The notes: generated from the sequence alone by a model not told the origin. Positions 25,570-34,670 are shown, counted from the stretch's first letter. The stretch: DNA of 64,000 nt from Sulfitobacter noctilucicola (GCF_000622385.1 NZ_JASD01000008.1:1612001-1676000), one strand, 5' to 3'. Program-made: numbers and translations.

Positions 25570-26556
25570 ATGAAATTTAAACATATTACAACAGCCGCCG
25601 CATTGGCCTGTCTTGCACTTGGCACGGCAGCATCTGCCGAAACGTTGCGCCTGTCGCACCAGTGGTCCAACAAAGATGTGCGCCACCAGGTCGCGCAGAT
25701 CGTGGCAGACGAAGTTGCGGCGGCGGATGTCGGGTTGGATATCCAGATTTTTGGCTCGAAATCGCTATTCAAACCGCGCGAGCAGTATCGCCCGCTGAGC
25801 CGTGGTCAGCTCGACATGACCGTCCTGCCGCTGAGCTACGCAGGCGGCCAGCAACCTGCCTATAACCTCACATTGATGCCCGGCATGGTGAAAAACCACG
25901 ATCACGCCGCACGGCTCAGCGCTTCGCCGTTCATGGCTGCTCTCGAAGAGAAGATGGCCGAAGATGATGTGATGGTTCTGGTGCACGGGTATCTGGCTGG
26001 CGGTTTCGTCGGCAAGGACAAATGCATCACGGCACCTGCCGACGTTGAGGGTCTGCAAACCCGCGCTGCGGGCAAAGCCTTTGAACAAATGCTGGCCGGG
26101 GCAGGGGCGTCCATTGCGTCAATGGCGTCCTCCGAAATCTACAATGCCATGCAGACCGGTGTTCTGACCGCGGCAAATACCTCGTCGTCTTCGTTCGTCT
26201 CTTACCGGATTTATGAGCAGGTCAGCTGCTACACGCCCGCTGGCGATGTTGCGCTGTGGTTCATGTACCAGCCACTTCTGATGAACAAAGCCAAGTTTGA
26301 CGGCCTGACTGCAGAGCAGCAGCAGGCACTGCTGGATGCATCTGCCAAAGCCGAAGCCTTCTATCTGGAAGAGGCAAAAAAGCAGGACGCCGCATCAGAG
26401 CAGGTGTTTCGTGATGCCGGCGTAGAAATCGCACAAATGTCCGCGGAGGATTTCGAAGCATGGCGCGCACTGGCGCAAGAGACGTCCTACAAGGCATTCG
26501 TTGAAGAAGTGCCAGATGGTCAGGCACTGCTGGACATGGCGCTTGCTGTCGAGTGA
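25570..26556 (+). CDS. TRAP transporter periplasmic receptor (DctP family)
   Basis: This 328-residue exported protein has a signal peptide (MKFKHITTAAALACLALG, cleavage after TAASA) and the DctP-type mature start ETLRLSHQWSN. The carboxylate-binding region typical of the family is present around residues 145-175. The ATG at 25570 has a strong GGGAGGA site. It is first in a dctPQM-mcd operon, so malonate or a similar dicarboxylate is the likely ligand. A strong hairpin plus T run follows the gene, which should leave the receptor more highly expressed than the membrane subunits. Confidence 0.93.
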   Translation: MKFKHITTAAALACLALGTAASAETLRLSHQWSNKDVRHQVAQIVADEVAAADVGLDIQIFGSKSLFKPREQYRPLSRGQLDMTVLPLSYAGGQQPAYNLTLMPGMVKNHDHAARLSASPFMAALEEKMAEDDVMVLVHGYLAGGFVGKDKCITAPADVEGLQTRAAGKAFEQMLAGAGASIASMASSEIYNAMQTGVLTAANTSSSSFVSYRIYEQVSCYTPAGDVALWFMYQPLLMNKAKFDGLTAEQQQALLDASAKAEAFYLEEAKKQDAASEQVFRDAGVEIAQMSAEDFEAWRALAQETSYKAFVEEVPDGQALLDMALAVE

Positions 26557-26572
26557 TCTTGAGCGATACAGA

Positions 26573-26599
26573 GGCCGCTGCACGCCAGCGGCCTTTTTT
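26573..26599 (+). terminator. Intrinsic terminator or attenuator after the TRAP receptor gene
   Basis: GGCCGCTG (26573-26580) pairs perfectly with CAGCGGCC (26586-26593) across a 5-base loop and is followed by six T (26594-26599). This is a classic Rho-independent terminator, placed inside the operon between the receptor and small-permease genes. Partial read-through would explain receptor excess. Confidence 0.88.
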
Positions 26600-26628
26600 C
26601 TGACTGACCTTTAAGACGAGGAAATACG

Positions 26629-27177
26629 ATGGCGGGCCACAGCTCTGCCGGCATGGCGCAAACGGGTGGTAATCCGTTCCTGCGTCTTGTTGCGGCTCTT
26701 TCTACACTTGCGGGCTGGTGCTCTGCTGCGATGATTGTCGCGGCTGTTGCGATCACTTGCCAGATGATCTTCATCCGGTTCGTGCTGAACGGCTCGACCG
26801 TGTGGCAGACCGAAGCGGTGATCTATCTTGCCATCGGTGCCACACTGATCGGGCTACCCTATGTGCAGCGTCTGCGCGGTCATGTAAATGTAGACCTGAT
26901 ACCGCTTTGGCTGGGCACCCGCGCACGGTTTGCACTTGCGATGTTCACGCTGTCGCTGTCGATCATCATGGTGGCGATCATGCTGTGGTACTCTTACGAA
27001 TTCTGGCACCTGACTTGGGCACGGAATTGGAAATCCGACACGGTATGGGGTGTCCGCCTCTGGATCCCTTATGCGGCGCTTCCGATTGGATTTGCGCTCT
27101 TTCTTTTGCAATTGGTCGCCGACCTTGTCGCGATCTTGCTGAAAGTCGAAAAACCATTCGGGCTGGAGGATAACTGA
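26629..27177 (+). CDS. TRAP transporter small permease (DctQ family)
   Basis: This 182-residue protein has four hydrophobic segments in the DctQ arrangement: around residues 20-45, 60-80, 95-120 and 140-165. The conserved short loop after the second helix reads LPYVQRLRGHVNVDL, typical of the family. Its stop overlaps the start of the large-permease gene by one base (TGATG). Together they form the membrane part of the probable malonate importer. The ATG at 26629 lies 72 bases after the receptor stop, beyond the terminator. Confidence 0.92.
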   Translation: MAGHSSAGMAQTGGNPFLRLVAALSTLAGWCSAAMIVAAVAITCQMIFIRFVLNGSTVWQTEAVIYLAIGATLIGLPYVQRLRGHVNVDLIPLWLGTRARFALAMFTLSLSIIMVAIMLWYSYEFWHLTWARNWKSDTVWGVRLWIPYAALPIGFALFLLQLVADLVAILLKVEKPFGLEDN

Positions 27178-28493
27178 TGGATCCGATCACGCTTGGCGGT
27201 GTCGTTGCGTTGTGCACCATCGCGGTTTTGTTCTCCGGTGTCTCAGTGGCGCTTGGACTGCTTATTGTCTCTACCGGCTTCCTGTTGGTCTTTGACGGTA
27301 TGCGCTCTCTTGAGTTGTTGCCCGAGATCCTTTTTGGCAAGCTTGACAACTTCGCGCTGCTTTCGATCCCTATGTTCATTATCATGGGGTCATCCATTGC
27401 TTCGACCCGCGCGGGTGCTGACCTATATGAAGCGCTTGAACGCTGGCTGACGCGTGTGCCGGGTGGATTAGTTATTTCCAACCTTGGCGCTTGTGCGCTT
27501 TTTGCGGCTATGTCCGGTTCAAGTCCTGCAACCTGTGCGGCCATCGGCAAAATGGGTATCCCCGAGATGCGCAAGCGCGGCTATCCGGATGGCGTTGCTG
27601 CCGGCTCCATTGCGGCGGGGGGCACCTTGGGCATTTTGATTCCGCCCTCAGTGACGATGATCGTCTACGGCATCGCAACCGAAACTTCGATCGGTCGCCT
27701 GTTTTTGGCGGGCGTCATTCCGGGCCTGATGCTGGTCGCGCTCTTCATGGCATGGTCGTTGTATGCCACTTGGCGTTCCGGCGATCAGAGATTGCTCAAC
27801 TCCACCAGCTACACATGGAAAGAAAAGTTCGAGATTCTGCCACGTGTCCTGCCCTTCCTCTTCATTATCATCGGTGTGCTCTATGCGATGTACGGCGGTG
27901 TCGCTACACCGTCAGAAACCGCAGCGGTTGGCGCGCTCTTGTGTCTGCTGATTGCCATGGTGATCTACAAGCTCTGGAATCCGCGCGATCTTTGGGTGGT
28001 GCTGCGTGACAGTACCAAAGAAAGCGTGATGATCTTGTTTATCATCGCCGCGGCGGGCGTGTTTTCCTATATGCTATCGAGCCTTTATATCACGCAGTCG
28101 ATTGCAAACTGGATCGGCACACTGGATGTAAACCCTTGGGTATTGATGGGAGCGGTGAACGTCTTTCTATTGATCGCAGGATTCTTCCTGCCCCCTGTCG
28201 CGGTGATCCTGATGGCGGCACCGATCCTCCTGCCGATTATCACGACGGCCGGTTTTGATCCGATCTGGTTTGCGGTTGTCCTGACGATCAATATGGAAAT
28301 CGGGCTTATCTCGCCGCCCGTGGGGTTAAACCTTTATGTGATCAACGGGATCGCACCTGACATATCGCTCAAGACCATTCTGACAGGCTCGCTGCCTTTT
28401 GTGGGGTGCATGGTGCTGGCGATTGTTCTGTTGTGTCTCTTTCCGGGTCTTGCGACATGGCTCCCCGATGCAGTGATGGGAGCCGGGCTGTGA
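27177..28493 (+). CDS. TRAP transporter large permease (DctM family)
   Basis: This 438-residue protein has about twelve hydrophobic segments and the DctM hallmarks: FALLSIPMFIIMGSSIASTR, the glycine- and serine-rich FAAMSGSSPATCAAIGKMGI, and the GGTLGILIPPS loop. The second-half repeat ends with ISPPVGLNLYVINGIA. It is the ion-coupled import channel. Its TGA stop overlaps the GTG start of malonyl-CoA decarboxylase (GTGA at 28490), which shows tight coupling between uptake and the next catabolic step. Confidence 0.94.
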   Translation: MDPITLGGVVALCTIAVLFSGVSVALGLLIVSTGFLLVFDGMRSLELLPEILFGKLDNFALLSIPMFIIMGSSIASTRAGADLYEALERWLTRVPGGLVISNLGACALFAAMSGSSPATCAAIGKMGIPEMRKRGYPDGVAAGSIAAGGTLGILIPPSVTMIVYGIATETSIGRLFLAGVIPGLMLVALFMAWSLYATWRSGDQRLLNSTSYTWKEKFEILPRVLPFLFIIIGVLYAMYGGVATPSETAAVGALLCLLIAMVIYKLWNPRDLWVVLRDSTKESVMILFIIAAAGVFSYMLSSLYITQSIANWIGTLDVNPWVLMGAVNVFLLIAGFFLPPVAVILMAAPILLPIITTAGFDPIWFAVVLTINMEIGLISPPVGLNLYVINGIAPDISLKTILTGSLPFVGCMVLAIVLLCLFPGLATWLPDAVMGAGL

Positions 28494-29728
28494 GCTTCTT
28501 TGGCGGTCTGATCTCGACTGTGTTTGAGCGCCGCTATCGGGGGGCAAGTGAAGATGATGCGCAAGGGCGCTCTACGCAGGCGCTTGCAGCGGAGTTGCTG
28601 GGCACCCATGGCGAAGTCTCGGGCGGCACGCTCGCGCGCCTGATCCTTGATCAATATGCTGCAATGAATGCGTCGGAACAGCGCGCCTTTTTCGGCTTCA
28701 TGGTGCATGATCTGAACATCGATTTCGAGCGCGTAACAGAGACGGTCGCCACCTATCGGGACACCCCCTCAAAGAAGAGCTACCGCGCTTTTGCCAGCGC
28801 GTGTGAGCCGAAAAGACAGGAACTTATCAGAAGATTAAATCAGGTGCCCGGCGCCACGGCGCGGCTTGTTACGATGCGGCGCGACCTTTTGGGGTTGTTG
28901 CCGGACTACCCTGAACTGGCACCACTGGATGTTGATTTTCAACATCTCTTTGCCTCTTGGTTCAACCGCGGGTTCCTTGTGATGCGGCCGATCAACTGGT
29001 CCAGCCCTGCCGATATTCTTGAAAAGATTATCGCATATGAGGCCGTGCATGCCATCGACAGCTGGGAAGACCTGCGCCGCCGGTTACAGCCGGAGGACCG
29101 GCGCTGCTTCGGCTTTTTTCATCTTGCGATGCCGGACGAGCCGTTGATTTTTGTCGAAGTGGCGCTGACGTGCGGTATCCCGAACTCTATCCAGCATTTG
29201 CTGGCAGACGCGCGCGATCCGATAAAGGCTGAGGAGGCGGACACTGCTGTCTTTTATTCTATCTCGAACTGTCAGGCTGGTCTGGCAGGTATTTCATTTG
29301 GAAACTCTTTGATCAAACAGGTGGCGGCAGACCTCGCCCGCGATCTGCCAGAGATCGCGAACTTTGTAACCTTGTCGCCGATCCCGGGCCTGAAAAAATG
29401 GTTGAGCCATTTGGAAGAGGGCGTAGCGCTTGACGCGGATCACCAAGCCATCGCGGCGCATTATCTGCTTGAAGCAAAGCGCAGCGATGGGATGCCGGCA
29501 GATCCGGTTGCGCGTTTCCACCTGGGCAACGGAGCGATCGTGCACGCTGTCCATGCGCAGGCTGACCTGTCCGACAACGGGATGCAGCAATCAGGCGGTG
29601 CCATGGTGAATTATCTTTACGATCTGGACCAGATCACTGCGAACCACGAAAAATTTGTGGGCGAGAAAACGGTCATTGCCTCAGATGAGGTTCGCGCATT
29701 AAGCGAAACCGTCCGTCCGGCACGCTGA
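28490..29728 (+). CDS. Malonyl-CoA decarboxylase
   Basis: This 412-residue cytoplasmic enzyme converts malonyl-CoA to acetyl-CoA and CO2. The N-terminal helical part (about 1-150) is followed by the GNAT-like catalytic part. Family segments are visible: MRPINWSSPADILEKIIAYE, AVHAIDSWEDLRRRL, RRCFGFFHLAMPDEPLIFVE (the conserved FHP-type region, here FHLAMPDEP) and FYSISNCQAGLAGISFGN with LIKQV after it. The start is a GTG at 28490 within the dctM stop; no ATG fits the family start. The malonyl-CoA synthetase partner (MatB) is not adjacent, so CoA activation must be encoded elsewhere or be done by another ligase. Confidence 0.92.
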   Translation: MSFFGGLISTVFERRYRGASEDDAQGRSTQALAAELLGTHGEVSGGTLARLILDQYAAMNASEQRAFFGFMVHDLNIDFERVTETVATYRDTPSKKSYRAFASACEPKRQELIRRLNQVPGATARLVTMRRDLLGLLPDYPELAPLDVDFQHLFASWFNRGFLVMRPINWSSPADILEKIIAYEAVHAIDSWEDLRRRLQPEDRRCFGFFHLAMPDEPLIFVEVALTCGIPNSIQHLLADARDPIKAEEADTAVFYSISNCQAGLAGISFGNSLIKQVAADLARDLPEIANFVTLSPIPGLKKWLSHLEEGVALDADHQAIAAHYLLEAKRSDGMPADPVARFHLGNGAIVHAVHAQADLSDNGMQQSGGAMVNYLYDLDQITANHEKFVGEKTVIASDEVRALSETVRPAR

Positions 29729-29913
29729 ATAGTCCGTTTGTGGCGAAGAAGCCCACTGCGCTGCCGCTCATGGCGTTGACTGACGTCTACTAGAGGATAA
29801 TACATGTCCGACAGAGACGGCGCTGCGGCGCTTTGACGATATCTGCCGTGGTTTCCTAGATATAGATCCATCAAGGAATACACAGGCACGAATTTGCAGG
29901 GAGATTGCGACCA

Positions 29914-30687
29914 ATGAAACGTCTGGATGGAAAATCTGCACTGATCACCGGAGCTGCGCGGGGCATCGGTACCGCTTTTGCAGAACGCTACATCGCTGAA
30001 GGCGCTCGCGTAGCGGTTGCCGATATCAACCTTCAGGCAGCACAGGAAACAGCAACGGCGCTGGGCGACGGTGCTTATGCGGTTCATCTTGATGTGACAA
30101 AACAGGACAGCATTGATGCGGCTGTTGCTCAAGTGGTGGCCGAAACCGGAAAGCTCGATATCATCATCAACAACGCCGCACTATTCGACGCCGCAGAGAC
30201 CGTCGATATCACACGCGAAAGCTACGACAGGCTTTATGCTGTGAATGTCGCTGGCACCCTGTTCACGCTGCAAGCTGCCGCAAAGCAAATGATCGCCCAA
30301 GGCCATGGCGGTAAGATTATCAACATGGCATCTCAGGCGGGCAGGCGTGGAGAAAGCCTTGTGCTTGTCTATTGCTCCACCAAGGCGGCGGTGATCTCGA
30401 TGACCCAATCTGCCGGTCTGAACCTGATCCGACACGGCATCAACGTAAACGCCATTGCGCCGGGTGTCGTTGACGGAGCCCATTGGGAACATGTGGACGC
30501 GATGTTTGCCAAGCTGGAAAACAAGCAACCCGGCCAGAAGAAAGCAGAAGTCGCGGCGGGAGTGCCAGCAGGCCGTTTCGCAGTACCAGAAGACCTCACA
30601 GGTATGGCCGTGTTTCTGGCGTCGCCGGAATCAGACTACATTGTATCTCAAACATACAACGTCGATGGCGGGCAGTGGATGAGTTGA
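29914..30687 (+). CDS. SDR-family dehydrogenase, SmoS/sorbitol dehydrogenase-like
   Basis: This 257-residue short-chain dehydrogenase has TGxxxGIG (TGAARGIG), NNAA (INNAALFD), and the catalytic Ser-Tyr-Lys: Ser in NMASQAGRR, and Tyr and Lys in VYCSTKAAVIS. The overall sequence closely resembles the Rhodobacter sphaeroides sorbitol/galactitol dehydrogenase SmoS as I recall it, including HGINVNAIAPGVVDG and SQTYNVDGGQWMS at the C-terminus. It should oxidise a hexitol to a ketose with NAD. The gap from the decarboxylase gene is 185 bases, so it may have its own promoter. No smo transporter is adjacent, though the ABC operon at 13558-24536 lies nearby. The ATG at 29914 is preferred over 29905. 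Confidence 0.82.
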   Translation: MKRLDGKSALITGAARGIGTAFAERYIAEGARVAVADINLQAAQETATALGDGAYAVHLDVTKQDSIDAAVAQVVAETGKLDIIINNAALFDAAETVDITRESYDRLYAVNVAGTLFTLQAAAKQMIAQGHGGKIINMASQAGRRGESLVLVYCSTKAAVISMTQSAGLNLIRHGINVNAIAPGVVDGAHWEHVDAMFAKLENKQPGQKKAEVAAGVPAGRFAVPEDLTGMAVFLASPESDYIVSQTYNVDGGQWMS

Positions 30688-30751
30688 CGGGGGTAGTAAG
30701 GGCAACTCCGGGCACAATTTAGATGAAGTGACCCTTTCACACGATCCTGCG

Positions 30752-31354
30752 CTACCAGACCCTTTTGTCTAAAATGACTTTCAGCGTCACCAAAACAACC
30801 GCCAGACAAAGCGCCGCTTTGGTCATGCTTTCCATGGACCCCTCGATCAGCAAAGCATGGGCTACGGTCCCGCCAACAATGACAGCTGCAAGGGCGGTAT
30901 GCATTGCGCGCCAGCGGTTGGGGGGCAGCTTGAGCCGACGGCGGGTGAGGACCAGCAAAAAAGTTGCAAAAATGGTCCACATGGCAATCACACCCCAGAC
31001 GGAAAAGGGGGTCGGTGATGTGAAAGTCAGTGCATCGACCATGTCAGGGGGGCTGGTGATCCAGAGGGCTGCTACGTGCACGATCACCGCAGCGACAAGC
31101 GCTGTGCCCGACCATCGGTGCACCCTCCGCGCTCGAGGCGGCGTAATGCCGTGCAGATAATCACCCGAGAGCAGCGGCTGGATAAGCAGTAACCCAAGCC
31201 CGAAGATGCCTGCAAACCCGCCCACGATATATACGGGGTCACGAAATGCGAGCAGCGGACTGAAGGCCGCAGCGATTAGGGGTGCAAGGACTGCGAGGAT
31301 TGCCGCGATCCAAAAGAAAACACCGCTGCCGCGCCAAACCTGTCGCTGTTTCAT
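30752..31354 (-). CDS. Ferric reductase-like transmembrane protein
   Basis: This 200-residue integral membrane protein has about six hydrophobic segments. Two helices each hold a pair of histidines 14 residues apart: one begins HRWSGTALVAAVIVH and the other HTALAAVIVGGTVAH. That is the bis-haem pattern of the ferric-reductase-like/MsrQ-like membrane family. No flavin or NAD domain is present, so it would pass electrons across the membrane to or from a partner. The Tat-exported protein gene ends 5 bases upstream in the same direction and is the obvious partner. The exact redox role is unknown. Confidence 0.78.
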   Translation of the reverse strand: MKQRQVWRGSGVFFWIAAILAVLAPLIAAAFSPLLAFRDPVYIVGGFAGIFGLGLLLIQPLLSGDYLHGITPPRARRVHRWSGTALVAAVIVHVAALWITSPPDMVDALTFTSPTPFSVWGVIAMWTIFATFLLVLTRRRLKLPPNRWRAMHTALAAVIVGGTVAHALLIEGSMESMTKAALCLAVVLVTLKVILDKRVW

Positions 31355-31359
31355 TGCCG

Positions 31360-31848
31360 TCAGACCGGTTGCAGAACGAAATCCGCATGCAACGTTGTGT
31401 CGCTCGAGCGTGCCATGACCGGTCGCAGGAATACGGCTTCAAAGGCGTCATCATCATAGGCCAGATGCCCATGGGCTTGCCCAAAAGCGGGAACAATTTG
31501 CGGCATTTCCAGCTGGAATAGCCCGTCCTCATCCGTCAATGTGGCACCGTGGCTTTGCGGGTCGCGCTCGTGGCCTTCGGTTGTATGTGCCCAAATCTGG
31601 ATGCGCTGTCCGGCCAGCGGTGCGCCATCACCGGCGCGGCGCACAGAACCTGTCATCCAGAAACCACCGCCGCCGATCTTTTCGACAACGGGTGCACCGG
31701 GGCGGTAATTATTCGCACCACCGCGCATGCTGGGTGTCGCACGCAGGCCCGACGCGTTTGCCGAAGTCCACAAACCAGACAGGCCTGAAACCGCTGCCGC
31801 ACCTGTGGCTGTCAGCACGCTGCGCCGCGTAAAAGAAAGTAAAGTCAT
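31360..31848 (-). CDS. Tat-exported protein with intradiol dioxygenase-like fold
   Basis: This 162-residue protein begins with a twin-arginine signal (SFTRRSVLTATGAAAVSG), so it is folded before export. The rest resembles the small beta-sandwich of intradiol ring-cleavage dioxygenases (GSVRRAGDGAPLAGQRIQIW, then LTDEDGLFQLEMP). However, the two iron-ligand tyrosines are not where expected (the first region reads TTEGHERD) and only the HGH near residue 127 recalls the histidine pair. It may be a non-catalytic or differently metallated member. The ferric-reductase-like gene lies 5 bases downstream, suggesting a two-protein unit. The function is not assigned. Confidence 0.65.
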   Translation of the reverse strand: MTLLSFTRRSVLTATGAAAVSGLSGLWTSANASGLRATPSMRGGANNYRPGAPVVEKIGGGGFWMTGSVRRAGDGAPLAGQRIQIWAHTTEGHERDPQSHGATLTDEDGLFQLEMPQIVPAFGQAHGHLAYDDDAFEAVFLRPVMARSSDTTLHADFVLQPV

Positions 31849-32138
31849 ATGAAATCTCCCCTCAGAATATCGGAACTCTAAACACTGGGTACTGATCTCG
31901 CTCCGCCATCTTACCGCTTGGTTTGAAACTAGAATACGTGCAGGGTGTCACCAACCATATTCACGCCTTCGTGAACCATACGATATGCCGTATTCCGACC
32001 TCATGTACAATTTCTCCGCACGCGCCAATGGCCGTCACAGGACCGTTTCTCGCAAATTCACTGACAAACGGTACTGAAACGGAAATTCGTGCTAAGCTTA
32101 CACGCACTGGACGTAAAAACTGCACGAAGGAACGCAAG

Positions 32139-32552
32139 ATGTACTCAAAAATTCTGGTACCGATGGCTTTGACTCACGGGGTCTCCTCTCAGACGCTTGA
32201 GATCGCAAAGGCACTGTGTTCGGCAGGAGGGGAGATCATCGCACTCCACGTCCATGAAGAGTTGCACGGAACCGTGAGCGCCTATCTGGACAAGAAAGCG
32301 GTCAAGGCCGGGTTCGATTCCGCAAAAGCGGTGTTGGTGGAAAAAGCGTCGATAGTGCCAGAAGCCACCACTGTGATGGTGTCCGGTCACTCGGGCCGGA
32401 CCGTCCTGGAATATGCCAAGAAGCACGACATTGATTGCATTGTGATGGGCTCTCACAAGCCGGGCTTGCGAGACTACTTCCTTGGCTCAACTGCGGGTCA
32501 TGTCGTGCGCCATGCTCATTGCGCAGTCCATGTGCATCGCCACCCGGACTGA
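32139..32552 (+). CDS. Universal stress protein (UspA family)
   Basis: This 137-residue cytoplasmic protein starts MYSKILVPMALTHG and has the USP alpha/beta fold. The C-terminal nucleotide-binding pattern is present as IVMGSHKPGLRDYFLGSTAG followed by HVVRHAHCAVHVH, matching the G-x2-G-x9-G region. The ATG at 32139 has a GAAGGA site; an open frame to 31923 has no good upstream start. A 290-base divergent region separates it from the Tat-protein gene; I see no further gene there. Specific partners are not evident. Confidence 0.9.
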   Translation: MYSKILVPMALTHGVSSQTLEIAKALCSAGGEIIALHVHEELHGTVSAYLDKKAVKAGFDSAKAVLVEKASIVPEATTVMVSGHSGRTVLEYAKKHDIDCIVMGSHKPGLRDYFLGSTAGHVVRHAHCAVHVHRHPD

Positions 32553-32633
32553 CTTAGACTCGGTTTGATGTCGTATTGATAAAGGTTCGGACGCCTGCGA
32601 CCACTGTGCGCTGGCGCCCTTCGTTTCCTATGG

Positions 32634-33369
32634 TCACGCGTGTGCGCCAGCGGCAATCAGACGTGACGTGATGAACTCTGCCCGTGACTGGGCCTGTTCC
32701 TCAACCACCTCTTCGCCCGACATAACTGCCTTCATCATCATTCTCGCCACATCCACGCCCTGCTGCCAATATTCGGTATGCAAACCGGAACCTGCGGTCC
32801 ATCCACTGGCATAATAGATGCTGTTGCGGCCCTGCGATATCCGCCTGTGCTTGCATGCAATCGAAATCAAAGACGAAATGCTTGAGGTTGGCGACCGCAG
32901 GTTCGCCGTTTTCGTCCTTGAGGATATGTTTGTCGATCACCGGCATATGCGGGTTCACAGACAGAAAGAACTCGGGCGAGCCAAATTTGTTGAACTCTTC
33001 GTTCGCGCCGTCGTTTTGATGGCGGTTGGCCACGTAGTTGATGACATAGGGTTTCAGCGCGACAGAACACGGATCGTGCACGACGATGTTATACGTGCAC
33101 CACATATTGCGGTTGACCGGGAGCAGCCGCGAGTCTGTATGCGCGACGCTGACTGCCGTCTCGTATTTGATCTGTGACATGATATTTGAAGCCTCACGCG
33201 GCAGGCTGGGTGTTGGCGATTCTGCCTCGAGTTCAGCGGTGCCAACCATCAAACGCAGCGCATCATCAGCAGGCGTCGCAAGGCAAATGTAGCGGCAATT
33301 CAGGATCTCGATTTTCTTTTCGGCGTTGTAACTCCAGACGGCATAACCCGGCTCCGGCCCTGCCGCCAC
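32634..33369 (-). pseudogene. Decayed flavin-containing amine oxidoreductase (C-terminal remnant)
   Basis: Two frames continue one another. The first (33369 down to about 32840) reads KYETAVSVAHTDSRLLPVNR and later HFVFDFDCMQAQ, and the second (to 32634) reads GRNSIYYASGWTAGSGLHTE. Together they match the C-terminal half of an FAD-dependent NAD/FAD-binding oxidoreductase of about 420 residues (COG2907-like). A one-base shift near 32830-32845 breaks the frame, and the FAD-binding N-terminal half is missing upstream of 33369. It is therefore a truncated and frameshifted pseudogene. A sequencing error could explain the shift but not the missing half. Confidence 0.7.
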
Positions 33370-33760
33370 TAACGCCTTCCTGAATGTGATATTAGTGCAT
33401 GACAGCAGCGAAGGGCATCTTGCGCGGGCCGGTCACGCTACTGACAAAATACATCCGCGCAGGCCCGGAATTGGTCCTGCGGTGCCGATACTCAGCGCAT
33501 CTTTTAAGCGTTACTTCGGTCATCAAACGATAACCCGACCGGTTAGACCTACGATTCTTTTCAACATGGGGTTGAAATTGAGATGCCTCTGCACCGTGAC
33601 TTTCGTGAAAGCCGCCACTGAAAATAGGCAGGACAGTACTTATCGGTCTTCTTCTTTGTGGTTTGTGCATTTGCGCCGATCCAGACAAAGTACATAGCGA
33701 CTGGTGTGAGAACAGGCGCGCAATCAGCGAGCGTTTGGAACTGAAATAGAGGGTGAGCAG
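33370..33760. other. Intergenic stretch without a recognisable gene
   Basis: This 391-base region follows the pseudogene's broken start and precedes the beta-hydroxyacid dehydrogenase gene. Short open frames on both strands show no family resemblance. The last 100 bases probably hold the promoter of the dehydrogenase gene; a GAGGGTGAGCAG-type ribosome site precedes its ATG. Confidence 0.5.
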
Positions 33761-34633
33761 ATGAGTTGGGTATTTGTCGGATTAGGGCAGATGGGGCTTC
33801 CTATGGCGCAGCGATTATCTTCCGTCGTCGACGTGGTTGCCTATGACGCAAGGAATGACGTGACCACGGATTTGAATGTCGTTAAAGATCCGCGCGCTCT
33901 CAAAGATCATGAGGTGATGGTCACCTGCCTGCCGAATGGAAAGGTCGTTGAAGATGCACTGTTCGGAGAAAAAAACCTTGTTGCTGGTCTCGCCGAAGGA
34001 GCCGTCGTCTTTGACACCTCTACGACCTCCCATACCGCAGCCTGTAATATCTCTGAAAGGCTCGCGCAGCGCGGCATCCATTTTTTGGACGCGCCGGTAT
34101 CAGGCATGCAAAAACGTGCGGAGGACGGAACCTTGACCATGATGATCGGCGGCGATCCGGCGCTTGTGGCCGCGCACAAAGACAGCCTGTCTGCGATGGC
34201 CTCGAAGGTGCTGCACGTGGGGCCAGTGGGGACAGGGCAACTTGCCAAACTGATCAATCAGTTGCTGTTCGACATCAACATGGCGGCCTTGGCCGAGATT
34301 ATGCCTGTCTCTACCAGACTCGGTCTGAAACCCGAGCAGATCACGGACATTGTCAACACTGGCACCGGCCGCAGCTATGCGAGCGAATTCTTCCTGCCTA
34401 ATATTCTGGAAGGCATATTTGATCAGGGTTATCCGATGCAGGCAGCGTACAAGGATCTGGTATCAGGGTCAGAAATTATGGCGAACAACAGTTTCCCCGC
34501 TCCAGTTCTGGCAGCGGCAACAGCGACGTATCAGCATGCTTTGGCAGAAGGGTATGGTGAAAGCGATAAGGGGGCGATGATCCGGGTTTTCGAGCGGCTT
34601 TTGAAAACCTCGTTTCGTAAATCTGACGGATAG
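33761..34633 (+). CDS. NAD(P)-dependent beta-hydroxyacid dehydrogenase (3-hydroxyisobutyrate dehydrogenase family)
   Basis: This 290-residue protein has the Rossmann start GLGQMGLPMA, the substrate-binding segment DAPVSGMQKRAEDGTLTMM with IGGDP after it, and the catalytic lysine region GPVGTGQLAKLINQ. This is the standard four-motif pattern of the family, which oxidises or reduces 2-methyl- or 2-hydroxy-3-oxo acids such as tartronate semialdehyde. No neighbour specifies the substrate. It appears to be a single-gene unit, with two hairpins downstream before the convergent M28 gene. Confidence 0.92.
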   Translation: MSWVFVGLGQMGLPMAQRLSSVVDVVAYDARNDVTTDLNVVKDPRALKDHEVMVTCLPNGKVVEDALFGEKNLVAGLAEGAVVFDTSTTSHTAACNISERLAQRGIHFLDAPVSGMQKRAEDGTLTMMIGGDPALVAAHKDSLSAMASKVLHVGPVGTGQLAKLINQLLFDINMAALAEIMPVSTRLGLKPEQITDIVNTGTGRSYASEFFLPNILEGIFDQGYPMQAAYKDLVSGSEIMANNSFPAPVLAAATATYQHALAEGYGESDKGAMIRVFERLLKTSFRKSDG

Positions 34634-34670
34634 ACCCTTACTGCGGGTCTATCGACAAGGCGATTGGTAA

